From positions 4,165 through 68,164 of the forward strand of contig JANRKY010000221.1 in the NCBI GenBank assembly GCA_033763135.1: 64,000 nucleotides of DNA, in the 5' to 3' direction. Below are positions 35,401 through 46,686 of the stretch, in pieces. Made by a program: the position numbers and the translations under genes. Under the pieces are notes generated by a model. That model did not search any database. It was not told where the DNA came from and saw only the letters and a list, made by a program, of their open reading frames with translations. Position 1 is the first letter of the stretch. Each line of letters begins with the position of its first letter. The DNA is from DALYLB01 sp033763135 (GTDB lineage Bacteria > Acidobacteriota > Blastocatellia > RBC074).

Positions 35401-35830
35401 CCACGGCTATCTGTATGATCAACGTCCGGACTTCACCGGCCTGATCTTCTCGACCATCAATGAGAGCGGACAATCGATCGAGGGCTTTCTCCCGGTGGAT
35501 AAGATCTCCAACCTCCATCTGGGCGCCGATCTGGTCGTCCTGAGCTCCTGTCAATCCGCCATCGGCAAGCAATTCCGGGGCGAAGGCATTCAGGGGCTGA
35601 CCCGCGGTTTCATGCACGCGGGCGCGCCGCGTGTCGTGGCCACCTTGTGGAAAGTCAATGACGCCGCCACCGCCAACCTCATGAAGCATTTCTATCAGAA
35701 TATGCTCGGCGAACGAAAACTCCCCGCCGCCGCCGCCCTGCGACAGGCGCAACTCGCAATGTGGCAGGATCCGAGATGGAACTCCCCCTATTACTGGGCG
35801 GCATTTGTTTTACAGGGCGATATCGAATAG
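32459..35830 (+). CDS. Secreted or periplasmic TPR-CHAT caspase-like protein
   Basis: This protein has about 1123 residues. It has a signal or anchor segment (IMAFLIALMLIPAVMVL), a beta domain at about 45-155 (the QPIEREIAGDQLHEFTLQL type common in Acidobacteriota), at least nine TPR units at about 180-560 (LGKVYDAIDEDREAMDYYQRA, LNQLGAIYRKRGQRQLAV), a helical linker, and a C-terminal CHAT peptidase domain at about 770-1123. The caspase-like dyad is intact: His982 in FATHGYLYD and Cys1031 in VVLSSCQSAIG. ATG 32459 fits a signal peptide; 32411 would add 16 residues. The sigma and anti-sigma genes follow on the same strand, suggesting a signalling protease whose substrate may be the anti-sigma protein (inference). 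Confidence 0.88.
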   Translation: MRASIPHIMAFLIALMLIPAVMVLEEFGAAARSVSETPVSATPIVYGQPIEREIAGDQLHEFTLQLTPNQFARIEVLQLGIDAVVEVFKPSDKGPEMIDTYSGPMGKETIILAAQQGGEYKIRISVQQKTPLPGRFRIEMIAFHEVRAEDARLIAGQEAYVLGLKMIFGDANARLRAVDLMKSALGNWLAANEPELALQVIPLLGLGQLNLGYLADAEATCRMGVERARALRNPIWEASSIKGIADVKYQAGQLREAIEYYQEYLRIGRPLGDRKSEASVLSKIAKIHEYLGDTQLALKTYQEALPVARDYRYARVEAATLSKMGDVYFGIGEYQEALRHFNLSLPISRREKDRTAEAQTLNALGKVYDAIDEDREAMDYYQRAFDQAQTVRNNGLIAQALTSIGKLEIKLGQYGPAEGHLQQALKLCHARNLRLEEAPILLSLGEMHAARGEEGPAFDQFEEALKVSQKVSDRQREMASLNQLGAIYRKRGQRQLAVDFFTRALALSREIGDRLNEAQTLYQFAALYNEAGNLIEARQKIEEAIKIIEQLRTNFSSREMRASYFGTVQNFYKLRIDALMQMSREQGDAHMMEAFTASEMARARGMLDVISDAKVGGGAGIPPEVLKRRNLLQNELLTKTRRLIDLQSSKTDTRTTSMLSLEITAIENELHALEASIYDSNPAYKAMEQPQPLKLDEIQTQILGENTLLLEYSLGERQSYLWVVSRNALRAYPLGPKNEIEEDAQKLHGLLSMRPSPDREQRQATLDEYFRLATGLSRKLFGPIAHELRNQRLMIVSEGALQYLSFGALAAPQRAAAKASSGAPEFTPLMAHHQVVGLPSATTLAYMRRQLAGRARAPYEMAVFADPVFGKYDPRVNNPLARASTLPRSNATLERSAFLSDETSKNRGAGSAPEAETVSKSPVPERRTHVISRLIYSRDEADGILKLAPKNRTMRALDFRANRDLVMSGELKNYRILHFATHGYLYDQRPDFTGLIFSTINESGQSIEGFLPVDKISNLHLGADLVVLSSCQSAIGKQFRGEGIQGLTRGFMHAGAPRVVATLWKVNDAATANLMKHFYQNMLGERKLPAAAALRQAQLAMWQDPRWNSPYYWAAFVLQGDIE

Positions 35831-36024
35831 ATTTACGCAGGTCCAGACTCCCTGAACGATTCGCGCGGCGAAAATCACCCCTGTCTCCGCGCTCCCCTGC
35901 TCGACGTTAATTTGGATGCCCGCATCCGCGAACCGCCGACTTGCGCGTTCGTGACCATCGGCATGTATCAGGTGTATGAGGAATCAATCTCGTGTCCCCT
36001 TCCTCCCCCTTTTCCTGGAGATTG

Positions 36025-36741
36025 ATGGGAATGGCTTTACGAATCGAGAGAGTCAGCATTGAAAACGATCTCGGAGGAGATCCCGCCCAGTTTGGCATCC
36101 TCGGACAAGGACTGTCCGACGGACCGCCCGACCATGACGGATCCGGCGCGAAGGGAAAACGAAGGACGCATAAAGGATGGGTCCTGAGCCCGCAGGCCTT
36201 TGACCGGCTTCTCTCCGCCTTCCACGACGACCGCGAACGCGCCGGCGAAGAGTATGAAAAACTGCGCCGGGTTCTCGTCACCTTCTTCGACTGGCGCGGT
36301 TGCCGCTCTCCCGAAGAACTCGCCGACGAGACCTTCAACCGCGTCGCCCGACGGCTGGAAGAGGGCGAGGTCGTTCGCAACGTCGCCGACTATTGCCACG
36401 GCGTCGCCCGGCGCCTCGTCTTCGAAGCCATCCCGGCACAAAACAAGCTCCAGGACGATCCCGACGATTTTCAGCACATCAGCGCCAAGATCGAAGACCC
36501 GGACGAACTTCAGGATCGAGAACGCCGCTATGCCGCCTTCGAGCGCTGTCTGGGAAAACTCTCCGACGAAGACCGCGCCCTCGTCATCGGCTATTACCAG
36601 ACCGAGAAACGGGCCAAAATCGACAATCGCGTCGCCATCGCCCAATCTCTGGGCGTCAATCTCAACAGTCTTCGCGTTCGCGTCCACCGCATCCGCGCCA
36701 AACTCGAAGACTGCATCACCAATTGTCTTGGAACCTGCTGA
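36025..36741 (+). CDS. ECF-like RNA polymerase sigma factor
   Basis: This 238-residue protein has a sigma region 2-like segment at about 60-130 (FDRLLSAFHDDRERAGEEYE, then RSPEELADETFNRVARRLEEG) and a region 4 helix-turn-helix near the C-terminus (CLGKLSDEDRALVIGYYQTE, then IAQSLGVNLNSLRVRVHRIR). The ATG at 36025 follows GGAG with short spacing; a GTG at 35992 would add 11 residues. A non-canonical N-terminal stretch of about 50 residues precedes region 2. It lies between the CHAT gene and a membrane protein of anti-sigma type, so it probably controls this locus. Confidence 0.85.
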   Translation: MGMALRIERVSIENDLGGDPAQFGILGQGLSDGPPDHDGSGAKGKRRTHKGWVLSPQAFDRLLSAFHDDRERAGEEYEKLRRVLVTFFDWRGCRSPEELADETFNRVARRLEEGEVVRNVADYCHGVARRLVFEAIPAQNKLQDDPDDFQHISAKIEDPDELQDRERRYAAFERCLGKLSDEDRALVIGYYQTEKRAKIDNRVAIAQSLGVNLNSLRVRVHRIRAKLEDCITNCLGTC

Positions 36742-36889
36742 ACAGGCGCCCTCGTCATGGACAAATTTCGCAATGGCTGTTTTTTCCTATAAAAAATAGG
36801 TAATAGATCCCGGGGCCCCCCACTCTATAGTGCCAGAGCAATTTTCAGCGAACCGTATTCCATTCGAATCGGAAGCCCTGGCCATAGAG

Positions 36890-37021
36890 ATGAATGACGG
36901 ATTGATAATTGTCTCGTTGCCCATCGCACTGCAGGCAAGAGCTTGTGAATCTCCTGTAACGATTTTTGAGACAATTACAAAGGACAGTACCCCACACGAA
37001 GAACAGGTGGTGGTGGTGTGA
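36890..37021 (+). CDS. Possible small coupled ORF before the anti-sigma gene
   Basis: A 43-residue frame (MNDGLIIVSLPIALQARACE ... HEEQVVVV) ends in GTGTGA, where its stop overlaps the GTG start of the next gene by 4 bases. The frame can also begin at a GTG at 36830. No strong ribosome-binding site precedes either start and no family is recognised. The overlap suggests translational coupling, for example a leader peptide, but chance is possible. Confidence 0.3.
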   Translation: MNDGLIIVSLPIALQARACESPVTIFETITKDSTPHEEQVVVV

Positions 37022-38052
37022 ACACAGTGAAAAGCAAAAACAAAGACGAACAATCCATCAATAGCTACCTTCTTGGGCAAGGGACAGAAGAGGAGCAGAA
37101 GTCGATCGAGGATCGATATTTTCGCGATGCGGACTTCTATGAACAGATCCTCGCGCAGGAAGACGAGTTGATTCACGACTATCTCAAGGAGAGCCTCTCT
37201 CCTTCCAAAAAGGCCCTCTTCGAGAAGCATTTTCTCCATTCGGAGCGCCGGCGGCAGAAGTTTCTCTTCGTGAAGAGCCTGATCAACTATGCCGATGAGC
37301 ATTCCATGCCGCAGACGACGGCCGCGGCCGCGGAGTCTCGCCTGAGCCGCTGGCTCGACGCATTCAGGGCGATGCTCACGCCGCCGATGATCGCGATGGC
37401 ATCGGCCGCGCTGCTGCTCATCACGCTGTCGACGGCGTTTCTCTCCTACAAGTATCGGGATGCCCGTCCGACAACGGGCGATGTGGCGACCGTGAAGCCC
37501 CTGGAGATCGCGCCCGTGACGCCGCCTCCAATCGCCCCGCAACCGCAGGCCTCCGCGCAACCCGCGACGCCCGCGAGTCCGGTCCAACGTCAGACAAGGC
37601 CCGATTCGGGCGCAGCCGCCCGGAAGAACGCCCCGTCCTCCGGCGGCGAAGAAGCGAACGGGGCCGGCAGCCTGACCGCCTCCATCCCCGCCTTCGTGTT
37701 CAGCTCTTTCGTCGCTCGCGACAATGACCTGCTGACCCCGGGATCGGCGATCTATCCCGTCCATTTCGCCGCCGACACGCCGGTGATTCAGATGAATGCG
37801 AACCTGCCGGACAACGTCGACCCGACGGGCTCCGCAAGCTACGAGGTCGTCATCAGCACAATCGAAGGGCGCGAAGTCTTCCGACTCGTGCACGTCAAAC
37901 CCGTCGTCACCCCGAAAGGCCCCGTGATTCGGTTTCCGATTCACACCGCCCTCCTCGAAGACGGCGATTACGCTCTCCACGTCAATTCGCCCGATTCCAC
38001 CGGCAGAATGAAGCCGGTCAGCGAAATGTTCTTCAGCGCGAAGCGGTTCTGA
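37018..38052 (+). CDS. Membrane-anchored anti-sigma-like protein
   Basis: This 344-residue protein starts at GTG with AGGTGG 8 bases upstream. Residues 1-120 are a charged helical cytoplasmic domain (QSINSYLLGQGTEEEQKSIE, then HDYLKESLSPSKKALFEKHF) of the zf-HC2-like type common in Acidobacteriota but lacking the Cys of the zinc-containing form. One membrane helix lies at about 124-143. A Pro/Ala-rich linker leads to a periplasmic beta domain at about 220-344. It should hold the sigma factor encoded just upstream. The exposed periplasmic part would be the input, possibly for the neighbouring CHAT protease. Confidence 0.8.
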   Translation: MNTVKSKNKDEQSINSYLLGQGTEEEQKSIEDRYFRDADFYEQILAQEDELIHDYLKESLSPSKKALFEKHFLHSERRRQKFLFVKSLINYADEHSMPQTTAAAAESRLSRWLDAFRAMLTPPMIAMASAALLLITLSTAFLSYKYRDARPTTGDVATVKPLEIAPVTPPPIAPQPQASAQPATPASPVQRQTRPDSGAAARKNAPSSGGEEANGAGSLTASIPAFVFSSFVARDNDLLTPGSAIYPVHFAADTPVIQMNANLPDNVDPTGSASYEVVISTIEGREVFRLVHVKPVVTPKGPVIRFPIHTALLEDGDYALHVNSPDSTGRMKPVSEMFFSAKRF

Positions 38053-38092
38053 CGCCGCGCCCCGAAACGACTCGCCCTCGCCACACTGAAAA

Positions 38093-38121
38093 GAGGCCCG
38101 GATCCAACCGATCCGGGCCTC
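38093..38121 (+). terminator. Intrinsic terminator-like hairpin after the anti-sigma gene
   Basis: A perfect 12-base stem (GAGGCCCGGATC and complement) with a 5-base loop sits 40 bases after the stop and is followed by a pyrimidine-rich stretch (TCCTCGTTCTCC). It marks the end of the CHAT-sigma-anti-sigma unit. Confidence 0.7.
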
Positions 38122-38781
38122 TCCTCGTTCTCCTTCTCCCCGCTTCTCTTCCAATAAAAAACGCCGCGTCTCCAATAATCGAGAAAAAACGTGGCCGCCG
38201 CAATTTTCTTTCGTAACGTTTCAGAAACATTCCCACATAAGGTAGGACAGAAGCTCCTCGGAGCGCCTGTTCGAGTATGGCTCTTGAAACCAGGATTCGG
38301 TGACGGGGAGTATGGCATTCGCGACCCCTGTAATGCCGGTGACGTGGAGGGTTCAGGAGATATATTTCATAGAGAGAACGAATCTGGAATTGTCAGGCAA
38401 CGCCGACATGACAGGATAAATCGTCTGCATCAATAACCCCTCATTTTTCAGGACGGGGAACCGATTTGCGAGTGCGTTGGGTGTTTTTGTCAGTGCCCGG
38501 GTTTTCTGCGCTGGCAATGGGAGGTTCGCCCGGGAAGCGTGAAAGCGCTCCTGGGATGAACAGGTCGCAATAGGTTCCCCGATTATTTTCCTTCTCAGCC
38601 AATCCATCCGGTTGTCCTTCTCCCTCCTTGCGAATCCGTGGGATCTTCGGCAAAATCCGGGGAATTCGGAATCCATGAAAAAATAATCAGTGTTGGCGTC
38701 TCCTCTTCCTGCGTCCCGTCCTCCGCGTAAGCGGCAGCGAGGCAGAGCAGGAAGGCGGGAAGCGACCGGGAGGCCTGAAGC
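38122..38781. other. Intergenic region with no assignable gene
   Basis: About 660 bases between the terminator and the DUF1080 gene. Frames in it are short. One minus-strand frame (38595-38783) begins with a signal-peptide-like stretch but ends after 63 residues without a domain. No short-unit palindrome is evident. I see no promoter of good quality. Confidence 0.3.
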
Positions 38782-39741
38782 ATGCAGAAGCGAATGACGG
38801 GCAATTTCTCCAGATGGAGAGATGGAATGCTGATCCTGGTGTTGTTGCTGGCGGGAGGGACGGGAGAGGCGCAAAAGGCCGAGGCGATTCTGGGTCGGTG
38901 GGACCTGACGGTTCTCGGCACGGACGCGCCCTACAGTTCCTGGCTGGAAGTCACGCGTGAAGGCGGGAAGCTTTCGGGGCGCTTTGTGGGCCGGTTCGGA
39001 AGCGCACGGCCGATTCAGAAGATCGAGTTCAAGGACGGCGCGCTGAATTTCAGCCTGCCCCGGCAGTATGAAAACATGAAGGTCGATCTGGTCTTCGCCG
39101 GCACGCTCGCCGGCGGGAAGCTCGCGGGAACGACCAATGGCGAAGACGGCGCGACCTTGAAATGGACGGGCGTTCGGGCGCCGGCGCTCCCTCCGGCCGC
39201 GAATCCCCAATGGGGCGCGCCGATTCAGCTCTTCAACGGCAGGGACCTATCGGGCTGGCGACTCCGCGCCGAGAAGGCCCGGGGATGCTGGAGCGTCGAA
39301 GAGGGGACGATGACCAACAGCCGCGGCTGCGTGGACATCATGACCGAAGAGAAATTCTCGGACTTCAAGCTGAGCCTGGAGTTCAAGCTCGTCGAGAACA
39401 GCAACAGCGGGATCTATCTTCGCGGCCGCCACGAAGTGCAGGTTCTGGACGACGCCGGCAAGCCGGCCGAAAGCCACGGCATGGGCGGCCTCTATGGCTT
39501 TCTGACGCCGCTGACGAACGCCACGAAGAAGGCGGGCGAATGGCAGAAGGCCGAGATCACCCTGTTGGGAAGACAGCTGACCGTCGTCCTCAACGGACAA
39601 GTTCTCCTCGACAAACAGGAGATGCCCGGCATCACCGGCGGCGCGCTCGACAGCGACGAAGGGGCGCCCGGCCCGATCATGTTTCAGGGAGACCACGGAA
39701 AGGTCTGGTATCGCAACGTGATTCTGACGCCGCGGAAGTGA
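38782..39741 (+). CDS. Secreted DUF1080 (3-keto-disaccharide hydrolase-type) protein
   Basis: This 319-residue protein has a signal peptide (GMLILVLLLAGGTGEAQ), an N-terminal beta domain at about 35-135 (ILGRWDLTV ... GGKLSGRFVG) and a concanavalin-like DUF1080 domain from about 148 (IQLFNGRDLSGW, NSNSGIYLRGRHEVQVLDD, VWYRNVILTP). The family includes 3-keto-glycoside hydrolases and many uncharacterised secreted sugar-binding proteins in Acidobacteriota, Planctomycetota and Bacteroidota. GGGAGG precedes the ATG by 8 bases. It is followed 91 bases later by the TolB-amidohydrolase gene, possibly one unit. Confidence 0.88.
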   Translation: MQKRMTGNFSRWRDGMLILVLLLAGGTGEAQKAEAILGRWDLTVLGTDAPYSSWLEVTREGGKLSGRFVGRFGSARPIQKIEFKDGALNFSLPRQYENMKVDLVFAGTLAGGKLAGTTNGEDGATLKWTGVRAPALPPAANPQWGAPIQLFNGRDLSGWRLRAEKARGCWSVEEGTMTNSRGCVDIMTEEKFSDFKLSLEFKLVENSNSGIYLRGRHEVQVLDDAGKPAESHGMGGLYGFLTPLTNATKKAGEWQKAEITLLGRQLTVVLNGQVLLDKQEMPGITGGALDSDEGAPGPIMFQGDHGKVWYRNVILTPRK

Positions 39742-39832
39742 GCCGAAACCGCTCCCTTCTCAGCGCGGTCCGAACAAGGACAACGATCCAATCATCCGCT
39801 CAGACAACGAACTTCATCCGGAGGAATCATCC

Positions 39833-43183
<3,351 letters not shown>

Positions 43184-43194
43184 AGATAGGCCTC

Positions 43195-43254
43195 AAGAAA
43201 AAACGGAACAAACGGAGCCAATGTATGTCCGGCTCCGTCTGTTCCGTTTTTCTT
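43195..43254. terminator. Bidirectional terminator between convergent units
   Basis: AAGAAAAAACGGAACAAACG GAGCC pairs with GGCTCCGTCTGTTCCGTTTTTCTT around an 11-base loop. A run of A on the left and T on the right makes it a strong intrinsic terminator in both directions, between the amidohydrolase gene and the cytochrome operon. Confidence 0.85.
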
Positions 43255-43268
43255 CTTCCTCGTTTGTG

Positions 43269-43472
43269 TCAGGCCTCCGAGGCCGCGACCAGCGTGAGAA
43301 GATAGAGCAGAATCCCGGCCGCCAGCAGCGCCCCGCCGAGCAGAATGAAGAAGAGAAAGGCCGTCGGATGAGACCAGCGCAGCGATGCCATCTCCACGCA
43401 CAACCCGGCAATCACGAGAATGCCCGAGAGCCGAAGCCGTCGCTCGACGGCGGTGATCTTGCCTCCATTCAT
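43269..43472 (-). CDS. Small two-helix membrane protein in the cytochrome operon
   Basis: This 67-residue protein has two predicted membrane helices (LSGILVIAGLCVEMASL and AFLFFILLGGALLAAGILLYLL) and no recognised domain. Its ATG overlaps the stop of the NapC-like gene by 4 bases, so it belongs to the electron-transfer operon as the last gene. A structural or assembly role for the quinol-oxidising cytochrome is a reasonable guess. Confidence 0.75.
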   Translation of the reverse strand: MNGGKITAVERRLRLSGILVIAGLCVEMASLRWSHPTAFLFFILLGGALLAAGILLYLLTLVAASEA

Positions 43473-44095
43473 TGCGTCACCTCTTTCCAGAAGGTCGCCT
43501 CTTTCAACCCCTTCACGTTATGAATCATGTTGTGGCAATCCGATGAGGAACACGAAAGCTGGTTCGCCTTGATCATCGGAAGCGTCTTCGGATCGGCCGT
43601 GTGCGTCGCCCCCTCTTCGAAGGACCGCGAGCCGAGATGGCAATGCAGACATTCGCGATTGTTGTAGGGCGTATAGAGCTTGATCGGCTGCGCGGGCTTG
43701 CCGAAATACTGCACATACACGTGCTTCAATCCGCGCAGCTTCGCGCTCATGTCGCCGTACATCGTATAGTCCGTGTGGCACGTAAAACAGGCGTTGTCGC
43801 GCGGCACCAGATTGTTCTGATAATGCACCGCCGGAATGAACGCCTTGTCGGCAATTCGCAGGCTCTGCCCGTAATCCTCCATCACGTGACAGGAGAGACA
43901 GAAATTGGTCGTCTTCGATTTCGATAGATGCTCCGTGACGCCCAGCCCGCCGGCCAGCACCGGAAAGACCAGCAGCACGACGAACGCGAGAATCTTGCCG
44001 CCTTTCGTCGCGGTGACGGAAGGGCGGGTAACCAGAACGAGAATCAGAATGATTGCGATCAGAATGACCAGGACCGGCGTGGTAAGCCCGAACAT
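43469..44095 (-). CDS. NapC/NirT-type membrane multiheme cytochrome c
   Basis: This 208-residue protein has two N-terminal helices (VLVILIAIILILVLVT and ILAFVVLLVFPVLAGGLGV) and a periplasmic domain with heme sites CLSCH, CFTCH and CLHCH plus a fourth site with four residues between the cysteines (CSSSDCH). This fits a membrane tetraheme cytochrome that takes electrons from menaquinol, as CymA does, although canonical NapC has a single helix. It would feed the monoheme and decaheme partners encoded upstream. Confidence 0.88.
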   Translation of the reverse strand: MFGLTTPVLVILIAIILILVLVTRPSVTATKGGKILAFVVLLVFPVLAGGLGVTEHLSKSKTTNFCLSCHVMEDYGQSLRIADKAFIPAVHYQNNLVPRDNACFTCHTDYTMYGDMSAKLRGLKHVYVQYFGKPAQPIKLYTPYNNRECLHCHLGSRSFEEGATHTADPKTLPMIKANQLSCSSSDCHNMIHNVKGLKEATFWKEVTQ

Positions 44096-44155
44096 CGAAG
44101 CCTCCTCGGAAATGTTCGGAGTTCCGCCTCCCGGCGGAACCCCGAACCAGAATGG

Positions 44156-44509
44156 CTATTTCTTCTTGGCCAGCTCACGCATATAGGCGACGAGGGTTTT
44201 CACCTTGTCCTCGCCCAGCGACTTGTAGCCGGGCATCTTGCCCTTTCCCTTGCCGATGATGTCGGTCAGTTGGGCATCGGTCTGCTTCTGCACCTCCGCG
44301 GAGCGGATGTCGCGCAGCTTCATCTCCTTGCCCTTCGCCGTCGTGCCGCTTCCGTCCGGGCTGTGACAGACCGCGCATTTCTGCATATAGAGCGCCTTCG
44401 CGTCCTGGAAGGCCCACGCGCTCGGCGCATAACTGCTCAACGCGCCGGCGGCAAACAGGGTCGCAGTCGAGAAGACGGCGAGAGCGAATTTCCTTGCTTT
44501 CGGGTTCAT
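44156..44509 (-). CDS. Periplasmic monoheme cytochrome c
   Basis: This 117-residue protein has a signal peptide (ALAVFSTATLFAAGALSSYA) and one class I cytochrome c domain. CAVCH supplies the heme link and KMPGYKSL the distal Met ligand. It is a likely small shuttle between the membrane cytochrome and the decaheme in the periplasm. It lies between their genes, with 60 bases to the NapC-like gene and 20 to the barrel gene. Confidence 0.92.
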   Translation of the reverse strand: MNPKARKFALAVFSTATLFAAGALSSYAPSAWAFQDAKALYMQKCAVCHSPDGSGTTAKGKEMKLRDIRSAEVQKQTDAQLTDIIGKGKGKMPGYKSLGEDKVKTLVAYMRELAKKK

Positions 44510-44529
44510 CGAAGAAGTCTCCTTTATTG

Positions 44530-46668
44530 TCAGAAGGTGAATCGGAGGCTCGTGGTCAGGATGTTGGATCGGTAATCCTGCACACTGAACTCTCTTTCGT
44601 TATAACTGTAATGACGATAACTGACATTGCCCGTCACGTTATTGCTGAACCGATATGCGACGCGCGCTTCCGGGTTATGGCGCCGGAGCGGATAGGCGTT
44701 GACGAGATCCGTCGCTCCCACCGAGATCGTCGGGGCGCCGCGGTCCATGATGTAGTAATAGACCAGGAACAGATCCAGTCGATCGGTCACGCCGAAGCGA
44801 GTATTCGCGAAGACCGAGTTCATCCGCGCATAATAGAGTGAGCGGCCCGTGCGAAGCTGGCTCCCCGTCACGAAATAACTGATGTTCGCGGTCGAGAAGA
44901 GATCGTGATAATCGTAGCCGACATCGAGCATCAGCCGGGACTTCGGTTCCCAGTTCATGGCGACCGTGTAGCTTCGCATGTCGGAGTCGTTGACCACCTG
45001 CGGCGTGGGATTGGTCCGATCCAGCGAGGTGAACGTCCCGTTGAATCCGAGCTTGTCGGTCGCCTGCACCTGCGCGCGAACGCGGAACCGCGTGTATTCG
45101 AGCGGATTGATGCGCACGAAGGAGTTGTTGTTCTCCCCGGTCTCGACATCGAACATAAAGCTCGTCCGATTGGTCGGACGCACGCGAAAGCCGCCGATGA
45201 AGGCGTTCGTGTTGATCGATTCGCTGTCATCAAGCGGCAGACTCGTGACGTTCGTGGAAGTCGAGGTGCGGGAGGTATACAGCCCATTCAGCTCGATGTC
45301 CCGCTTCATGAACCGCCAGCCGAGATTCGCTGAAAACTTCTTTCCGTAGGTCATGTTCAGCGAGAGGGTGTTCCAGAGGGACTCCCACTCGGTGAATCGA
45401 TTGCCCGCGGTCGTCGTGAGAATCGTCTGCTGGGCGCCGGTCGTCGGCTGCTGCACGCTCGTCTGCGAGGTGAGCGTGTCGCCTTCGATCCGGAAATGGG
45501 TATAGTTCGTCAGGTTGCTGATCGAGAAATGCCGGTTGATGTCGAGCGTCACCCCGCCATCGACGATATTTCCCGGCCGTTCGACGAAGCCCTGCGCGGT
45601 CAGCACGCGGGAGATGATTCGCGCGTTGGAGAAAGCCGTGCCGGCCGTCGTCTCGACATAGGGCGCGTTCATCCGCTCGTCGTCGTGAAGCCCGCGCAGC
45701 AGGACATGCAGCCGGTCGCCGATCGAGCCGCGGACATTGGCTCGCGTGACGATCGAGCGCGAGCGCAGCGGCGTATCGCGTTCGAGAAACGTAAGCGCGC
45801 CGACAAAGCTCCCCGAATCGCCGAAATAGCCGGGATCCCGCCCCTCGCGGGAGCGAATGTCGGGATCATTGCGGAACCCGCGATAGAAGCTCTCGAAGCC
45901 GAAATCCCATTTTCGCCATGTCGCGTCGAGGCCGGCGCGATAATCATTTGCCTCCCAGCGGGTCTGGCTCGGCAGTTTGAAGGCGTCGCGCTCATAACTG
46001 TAGGACGGCGCAAACCGCCCCGTGGCCATGTTGCGCCCATAACCGAAATTGACGCGCACGGCCCGCTGCGGGAAGAGTCGCAGGCTGTAATCCGAGACCT
46101 GCTGCCGGATGTCCGTATCGCGCAGGCCGAGCGCGAAGTTCGGCCCGAGTGAACGGAAATAATTGAAGCGGCGGACATTGGCGTCGAAGCGATAGAATCG
46201 CGTCTTGTCCATCCGCAGCGAGAAGTTCTGGGCGACGTCGCCGCCCGCGTTATTGACATCCGCCTTGAACGTATCGAAGAGAATGCCGGTCCCGGGCCGG
46301 GCCCGCATATCGAGCGAATACTCGAGAACGCGGAACCCATCGCGGACATTGACGTCCGAGAGATAGCGATCCCGGCTGCCCTTGGTGTCGACGAAACGAT
46401 GACCGATCTCGATCGAGGAGGTCGTCGAATAGATGCCCCACTGCCGCCCCGTCTCGGGCTTGATCTTCGGCTCATTGGGCTTGGCGACGGCGGCCTTCGC
46501 GCGTTCGAGTTCGTTCTCGGGCTCTTTGGCCTGTTGACTGGTCTCACTCTTCTCGACGCTGCTCTGCGCCAGTGTGGTGATTCCCAGCGAGAGCGCCACA
46601 ACCCAGAGCAGGACTCCCGCACAGGATCGGAAGAGCGGCAATAGGCGAGTTTGATGTAATGCGTTCAT
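44530..46668 (-). CDS. MtrB/PioB-type outer-membrane beta-barrel (GSU2204-like)
   Basis: This 712-residue protein has a signal peptide (SCAGVLLWVVALSLGITTLAQ), a short Lys/Glu-rich region and a long series of amphipathic strands ending in a barrel-type terminal strand (ILTTSLRFTF, C-terminal Phe). Many arginine/aromatic strands and the pairing with a decaheme identify it as the porin of a porin-cytochrome conduit. The CxxC near the N-terminus of Shewanella MtrB is absent. It would enclose the decaheme and carry electrons across the outer membrane. Confidence 0.85.
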   Translation of the reverse strand: MNALHQTRLLPLFRSCAGVLLWVVALSLGITTLAQSSVEKSETSQQAKEPENELERAKAAVAKPNEPKIKPETGRQWGIYSTTSSIEIGHRFVDTKGSRDRYLSDVNVRDGFRVLEYSLDMRARPGTGILFDTFKADVNNAGGDVAQNFSLRMDKTRFYRFDANVRRFNYFRSLGPNFALGLRDTDIRQQVSDYSLRLFPQRAVRVNFGYGRNMATGRFAPSYSYERDAFKLPSQTRWEANDYRAGLDATWRKWDFGFESFYRGFRNDPDIRSREGRDPGYFGDSGSFVGALTFLERDTPLRSRSIVTRANVRGSIGDRLHVLLRGLHDDERMNAPYVETTAGTAFSNARIISRVLTAQGFVERPGNIVDGGVTLDINRHFSISNLTNYTHFRIEGDTLTSQTSVQQPTTGAQQTILTTTAGNRFTEWESLWNTLSLNMTYGKKFSANLGWRFMKRDIELNGLYTSRTSTSTNVTSLPLDDSESINTNAFIGGFRVRPTNRTSFMFDVETGENNNSFVRINPLEYTRFRVRAQVQATDKLGFNGTFTSLDRTNPTPQVVNDSDMRSYTVAMNWEPKSRLMLDVGYDYHDLFSTANISYFVTGSQLRTGRSLYYARMNSVFANTRFGVTDRLDLFLVYYYIMDRGAPTISVGATDLVNAYPLRRHNPEARVAYRFSNNVTGNVSYRHYSYNEREFSVQDYRSNILTTSLRFTF

Positions 46669-46686
46669 CTTCGGTCTCCTTTTCCT

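Noticed and set aside
32405..35752. Open frame of 1115 codons antisense to the CHAT gene
   Set aside because: No domain or motif; the sense strand encodes TPR repeats and an intact CHAT dyad.
38595..38783. Minus-strand 63-codon frame beginning with a signal-peptide-like segment (SLPAFLLCLAAAYA)
   Set aside because: It ends soon after the signal with no domain, and its start coincides with the better supported plus-strand DUF1080 start.
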